Below, one piece after another: positions 5,073 through 8,200 of a stretch of 8,200 bases of DNA. A program made the translations under genes and the position numbers. The notes beneath the pieces were generated by a model. The model was not told the DNA's origin and made no database searches. It was given only the letters and a program-made list of their open reading frames with translations. This DNA is from an uncultured beta proteobacterium. GTDB taxonomy: Bacteria > Pseudomonadota > Gammaproteobacteria > Burkholderiales > Burkholderiaceae_C. Every line of letters starts with the position of its first letter. Position 1 is the first letter of the stretch. The stretch lies in assembly GCA_903870955.1 (NCBI GenBank), contig CAIQEX010000378.1, positions 1 through 8,200 on the forward strand. The letters are read 5' to 3'.

Positions 5073-6806
5073 ATGAATCTGACCAAACGTGAATTTCTCC
5101 AGGTCCTTGGTGCGGGAACCATGGCCGGCATGGGGCTGAGTGCCTACGCTGAGGGTGAGGTGGGCGCGGCATCGAATGGACTATATGACATTCCCAAGTT
5201 TGGTTCGGTTTCCTTTCTTCACATGACAGATTGCCATGCGCAGCTCAAGCCGATTTACTTTCGGGAGCCCAGCGTCAATTTGGGCATAGGCAGCATGCAG
5301 GCCAATCTGCCGCATTTGGTTGGTGAACATTTGCTGAAGACAGCCAATGTGCGGCCAGGAACGGCAGAGTCCTATGCGCTATCGTGCCTGGATTTTGAGA
5401 AGGCTGCACTACGCTACGGCAAGGTAGGCGGTTTTGCACACTTGGCAACGCTGGTCAAGCGCCTGAAGGCCAGTCGTCCTGGCGCCTTGCTGCTGGACGG
5501 CGGTGACACCTGGCAGGGTTCGGCCACTTCTTTGTGGACCAATGGTCAGGACATGGTGGATGCTTGCAAGCTATTGGGCGTCGATGTCATGACCGGCCAT
5601 TGGGAATTTACTTACGGTATGGAACGTGTGAAAGAAATCGTTGAAAAAGACTTTGCCGGCAAGATTGATTTTGTAGCGCAGAACGTCAAGACCAACGACT
5701 TTGGTGACCAGGTGTTCAAGCCCTATGTGATCCGCGAAATCAATGGTGTTCCCTGTGCCATCATTGGCCAGGCGTTCCCGTACACGCCGATTGCCAATCC
5801 CCGCTACATGGTGGCGGACTGGGCCTTTGGAATCCAGGACGAGAACATGCAGAAGATGGTGGATGAAGCGCGCGGCAAGGGCGCGCAAGTTGTCGTGGTC
5901 GTGTCGCACAACGGGATGGATGTGGACTTGAAGATGGCAAGCCGCGTGAGTGGAATAGATGCCATCATGGGTGGTCATACCCACGATGGTATGCCGGTGG
6001 CCAGCATCGTCAGCAATAAAGGTGGCAAGACTATCGTTACGAATGCGGGCTCCAATAGCAAGTTCCTGGGCGTTCTGGACTTCGAAATCAAAGACAAAAA
6101 GGTGAGTGACTTTCGCTATAAGTTGTTACCCATCTTTTCCAACATGTTGCCGGCAGACCGCGAGATGGACGCGCTCATCAACAAGATCCGTGCGCCTTAC
6201 GAGGCCAAGCTGGCCGAGCAGCTGGCAGTAACCGAAGGTACGCTCTACCGCCGCGGAAACTTCAATGGCACGGGTGACCAGTTGCTGCTGGATGCACTGA
6301 TGGAGGTACAGGGTGCGGACATGGCCTTTTCGCCTGGCTTTCGCTGGGGTACCAGCCTGCTGCCGGGCCAGGCCATCACCCGCGAATGGTTGATGGACAT
6401 GACTGCTACGACCTACTCCTATGCCACGCTGACCGAGATGAGTGGCAGCACCATCAAGACAGTTTTGGAAGACGTGTGCGACAACCTCTTCAACCCCGAC
6501 CCCTACTATCAGCAGGGTGGCGACATGGTGCGCGTGGGCGGTTTGCAGTACAGCTGTAGCCCGATGGCCGGCATGGGCAAGCGCATTGACAATATGCGGC
6601 TCAACGGAAAGCCCATTGAGGCGGATAAGAAGTACACCGTGGCCGGTTGGGCGCCGGTGGCCGAGGCTGCACGTTCGGCTGGGAATAAGCAAGTTTGGGA
6701 GGTCGCAGAGGAGTGGCTCAAAGCCAGTGGTGGCAAGGTCAGCCAGCGCAAGCTCAACACGCCCAACTTGAACGGTGTGTTACCCAATCCTGGCTTTTTG
6801 GCTTAA
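5073..6806 (+). CDS. soxB: SoxB, dimanganese sulfate thiol esterase (thiosulfohydrolase)
   Basis: Hydrolyses the S-sulfonate on the SoxY cysteine, releasing sulfate. The protein is 577 aa, normal for the family, which belongs to the metallophosphatase/5'-nucleotidase superfamily. Metal-site motifs appear in order: HMTDCHAQ (Asp53, His55), LLDGGDTWQGS (Asp142, Asp145), MTGHWEF (His176), SHNGMD (His279) and GGHTHDG (His302, His304). The C-terminal 5'-nucleotidase-type substrate domain covers about residues 380-560. The N-terminus TKREFLQVLGAGTMAGMG, with AYA-EG cleavage near residue 26, looks like a Tat signal, but has Lys-Arg in place of the twin arginines. The Shine-Dalgarno sequence is weak (GAAG, 5062-5065). 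The gene follows a possible weak terminator and is the usual marker gene for thiosulfate oxidisers. Confidence 0.97.
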   Translation: MNLTKREFLQVLGAGTMAGMGLSAYAEGEVGAASNGLYDIPKFGSVSFLHMTDCHAQLKPIYFREPSVNLGIGSMQANLPHLVGEHLLKTANVRPGTAESYALSCLDFEKAALRYGKVGGFAHLATLVKRLKASRPGALLLDGGDTWQGSATSLWTNGQDMVDACKLLGVDVMTGHWEFTYGMERVKEIVEKDFAGKIDFVAQNVKTNDFGDQVFKPYVIREINGVPCAIIGQAFPYTPIANPRYMVADWAFGIQDENMQKMVDEARGKGAQVVVVVSHNGMDVDLKMASRVSGIDAIMGGHTHDGMPVASIVSNKGGKTIVTNAGSNSKFLGVLDFEIKDKKVSDFRYKLLPIFSNMLPADREMDALINKIRAPYEAKLAEQLAVTEGTLYRRGNFNGTGDQLLLDALMEVQGADMAFSPGFRWGTSLLPGQAITREWLMDMTATTYSYATLTEMSGSTIKTVLEDVCDNLFNPDPYYQQGGDMVRVGGLQYSCSPMAGMGKRIDNMRLNGKPIEADKKYTVAGWAPVAEAARSAGNKQVWEVAEEWLKASGGKVSQRKLNTPNLNGVLPNPGFLA

Positions 6807-6821
6807 TGCCGGTCACAGGCA

Positions 6822-7529
6822 ATGGCACGGCTTGACCAAAACCAAAGTGTTTTCAGACACCTTTGGTTTCGCGACCTCGCCGAGTCCTCGGTATTTATCA
6901 ACGATGTGGCGGTGCGGATTCGGGCTGGCATTTTGCTGGTCATTCCGCTCTACATGGCTTTTACCCTGTTTGACGTGGTGTCAGGTTCCCACTGGTTTGT
7001 TACCGGGGCGTACATCGAGGACACATTCGATACCGACTTCGACGGGCGGATTTTGTACCATGTGGAAGCGATAAAGCGCACTTTCGAATATTCGAAGCAG
7101 ACCTACGTTTTGTTCTATGCACTTTTTGAGATGCTCAGTGGCATGTTCAAAATGACGTCGCATTTTTCGCCGACCATTCTGATTGGAAGTCTGCTGGCCC
7201 GCAACACCAAACCCGTATGGAAGCCCCTGCAACCAAAACGATTCGCCTGGTCGATTGGTACGGCGCTGATTGCGACTTGCATCGTCTTCTTCAATCCAGA
7301 TACTTTTGCCACTTGGGTGAACCGGCTAAGTGCGCATGAACTGTTGCCCACCACTGCCAACTATATGTCCCGCTGGGTGCCCATGGTATCGGTCTGGGTC
7401 TGTATTGGCTTTATGTGGATGGAGACTGTTCTCGGGGTCTGTGTGGGGTGCCAAATTCATGCGCTGCTGGTTCGCCTGGGCGTGCTCAAGGATGATTGCT
7501 ACGCCTGCAACAACCTGACATGGGATTGA
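6822..7529 (+). CDS. DUF4395-like membrane protein with two C-terminal CXXC motifs
   Basis: Integral membrane protein of 235 aa with unknown function. Hydrophobic segments lie near residues 33-53, 92-110, 140-158 and 187-215; the region around 115-128 is less clear. From memory of the family, the stretch KPxxxxPKRFAW (about 130-145) and the end METVLGVCVGCQIHALLVRLG match the DUF4395 pattern, in which a conserved GxCxGC segment ends the last helix. A loop of about 40 residues (about 55-95) is rich in acidic and aromatic residues. The C-terminus carries CVGC (Cys207, Cys210) and CYAC (Cys226, Cys229). The gene starts 15 bases after soxB with only a weak ribosome site and ends 5 bases before a thioredoxin gene. 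That pairing suggests thiol-disulfide exchange across or at the membrane, similar in role to SoxV/CcdA though unrelated in sequence (inference). The window contains no recognisable SoxV. Confidence 0.75.
   Translation: MARLDQNQSVFRHLWFRDLAESSVFINDVAVRIRAGILLVIPLYMAFTLFDVVSGSHWFVTGAYIEDTFDTDFDGRILYHVEAIKRTFEYSKQTYVLFYALFEMLSGMFKMTSHFSPTILIGSLLARNTKPVWKPLQPKRFAWSIGTALIATCIVFFNPDTFATWVNRLSAHELLPTTANYMSRWVPMVSVWVCIGFMWMETVLGVCVGCQIHALLVRLGVLKDDCYACNNLTWD
7083..7096 (+). repeat. 14-bp perfect palindrome inside the membrane-protein gene
   Basis: TTCGAATATTCGAA is identical to its reverse complement. It is AT-rich at the centre, like many ArsR-type operators, but it lies within coding sequence (TFEYSK) and may be chance. 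Confidence 0.6.
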
Positions 7530-7534
7530 TTTCG

Positions 7535-8059
7535 ATGAGACCCATCGTGCGCAGACGGGTGTTGCAAGGGCTCGCCTCTATCTCGGCCGCAGCGCTGTTG
7601 TTAAATAGCAAAGGCGCTTGCGCTGGAGTCGCGTTGAAGGATGCTGCGCCAGACTTCACGCTAGAAGACCTTGACGGGCGCAATCATGCACTTTCCAACT
7701 ATCGCGGAAAAGTGGTGCTGCTGAATTTTTGGGCATCCTGGTGTCCACCCTGCAGATTTGAAATGCCATCACTCGAGCGGTTGTATCAGTCGAAAATGAA
7801 ACAGTCCTTCATGGTTCTGGGAATCAATCAGGGCGAATCTTCAGAAAATGCTTTCGCCAGTTTGGGTTTGTTCAAGCCCATGCCTACATTTCCCATTCTG
7901 CTGGATAGCAAGAGTCAGGTTGCCAAGTCCTACTCTGTGCAGGGGCTACCGAGTTCCTTTCTGATAAACAGGGACGGAAGAATTGTCATGAGGGCGGAAG
8001 GAGAACGCGACTTCAGCTCAACTGCCATGTTGAAATTCATCGACGATTTGCTGCTTTGA
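7535..8059 (+). CDS. TlpA/ResA-type periplasmic thioredoxin, probable SoxW
   Basis: Thiol-disulfide oxidoreductase of the AhpC-TSA/Redoxin TlpA class, predicted to be periplasmic and 174 aa. An N-terminal signal with three arginines (RRRVLQG, residues 6-12) and a hydrophobic stretch end in ACA-G near residue 30; the arginine run could allow Tat as well as Sec export. The mature part opens with APDFTLEDLDG, followed by VVLLNFWASWCPPCRFEMPSL with catalytic Cys70 and Cys73 (WCPPC, usual in ResA/TlpA/DsbE proteins), and the conserved cis-proline Pro139 in GLPSSFLI. In sox clusters such proteins (SoxW) help keep SoxYZ cysteines reduced; DsbE-like cytochrome maturation is an alternative role. ATG 7535 follows the previous stop by 5 bases. 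An in-frame ATG at 7520 would overlap it by 10 bases and add five residues. Neither start has a strong ribosome site, consistent with translational coupling. Confidence 0.88.
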   Translation: MRPIVRRRVLQGLASISAAALLLNSKGACAGVALKDAAPDFTLEDLDGRNHALSNYRGKVVLLNFWASWCPPCRFEMPSLERLYQSKMKQSFMVLGINQGESSENAFASLGLFKPMPTFPILLDSKSQVAKSYSVQGLPSSFLINRDGRIVMRAEGERDFSSTAMLKFIDDLLL

Positions 8060-8104
8060 TGAACTTTCCACGCAACTATCAAACCATTAATTACATACAA
8101 CACC

Positions 8105-8110
8105 AGGAGA
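8105..8110 (+). promoter_or_regulatory. Ribosome binding site of the terminal FAD-oxidoreductase gene
   Basis: AGGAGA lies 7 bases before ATG 8118 and supports a real gene start so close to the window end. Confidence 0.75.
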
Positions 8111-8117
8111 CAAAACC

Positions 8118-8200
8118 ATGGCCCATATCGTGATCGTCGGCGCAGGAATCGGTGGCTTGCCGGCCGCCTATGAACTGCGCGAGATGCTTCCCAAAGAACA
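8118..8200 (+). CDS. FAD-dependent oxidoreductase, 5' end only (sulfide:quinone oxidoreductase-like)
   Basis: Partial gene running off the right edge; 27 codons are visible. They begin MAHIVIVGAGIGGLPAAYEL, a classic Rossmann dinucleotide-binding fold: beta strand, GxGxxG (Gly8, Gly10, Gly13), then a helix. The GIGGLPAAYELRE style resembles sulfide:quinone oxidoreductases and the flavoprotein of flavocytochrome c sulfide dehydrogenase (SoxF/FccB). It has no signal peptide, which favours the SQR type over FccB/SoxF, whose flavoproteins are Tat-exported. It is preceded by a 58-base gap after the thioredoxin gene and by a good ribosome site. The exact family cannot be fixed from the visible part. 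Confidence 0.8.
   Translation, partial: MAHIVIVGAGIGGLPAAYELREMLPKE

Noticed and set aside
7605..7630. Lipobox in the thioredoxin signal (cysteine at residue 29)
   Set aside because: The residues before the cysteine (SKGAC) do not fit the lipobox pattern; ordinary cleavage after ACA is more likely.
1..8200. CRISPR arrays, tRNA or rRNA genes, insertion sequences, prophage or attachment sites
   Set aside because: No repeated units, tRNA-like folds, transposase frames or flanking direct repeats were seen; the region is dense with metabolic genes.

Overview
The window is almost entirely a thiosulfate-oxidation (sox) gene cluster, all on the + strand and tightly packed. Moderate GC, the gene order soxCDYZAXB and the protein styles (monoheme SoxA, long SoxX with a lipoprotein-type signal, Tat-type SoxC and SoxY) suggest a betaproteobacterium of the Burkholderiales, probably a Comamonadaceae relative such as Rhodoferax, Polaromonas or Hydrogenophaga. 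That placement is inference, because there is no rRNA or taxonomic marker here.

Layout. Bases 1-111 are the 3' end of an upstream gene whose last 36 residues look like the C-terminal wing and last helix of an ArsR-family repressor, probably SoxR. After 26 bases comes soxC (138-1502), overlapped by soxD (1486-2574), then soxY (2635-3093) and soxZ (3147-3458). A perfect 13-bp inverted repeat (3475-3503) separates these from soxA (3546-4346) and soxX (4361-5017). A modest terminator-like hairpin with a T-tract (5024-5052) precedes soxB (5073-6806). Downstream lie a DUF4395-like membrane protein with two C-terminal CXXC motifs (6822-7529), a TlpA/SoxW-like periplasmic thioredoxin (7535-8059) and the first 27 codons of an FAD-binding oxidoreductase (8118 to the window end), most likely of the sulfide:quinone oxidoreductase / flavocytochrome c flavoprotein group.

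How they work together (established Sox pathway). SoxAX oxidatively couples thiosulfate to the C-terminal cysteine of SoxY in the SoxYZ carrier. SoxB hydrolyses the terminal sulfone as sulfate. SoxCD oxidises the remaining cysteine-bound sulfane sulfur, and SoxB then releases the second sulfate. All five core complexes are present and look intact, so complete oxidation of thiosulfate to sulfate without obligatory sulfur storage is predicted. The thioredoxin probably keeps SoxYZ or other periplasmic thiols reduced.

Novelty. The core is canonical and I do not see a wholly new system. The part most worth a second look is the membrane protein/thioredoxin pair after soxB: a dicysteine DUF4395-like protein sits where a CcdA-type SoxV electron supplier would be expected. 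Other points are the lipobox on SoxX, the KR (not RR) signal of SoxB, the strong hairpin after soxYZ, and the regulator tail at the left edge.
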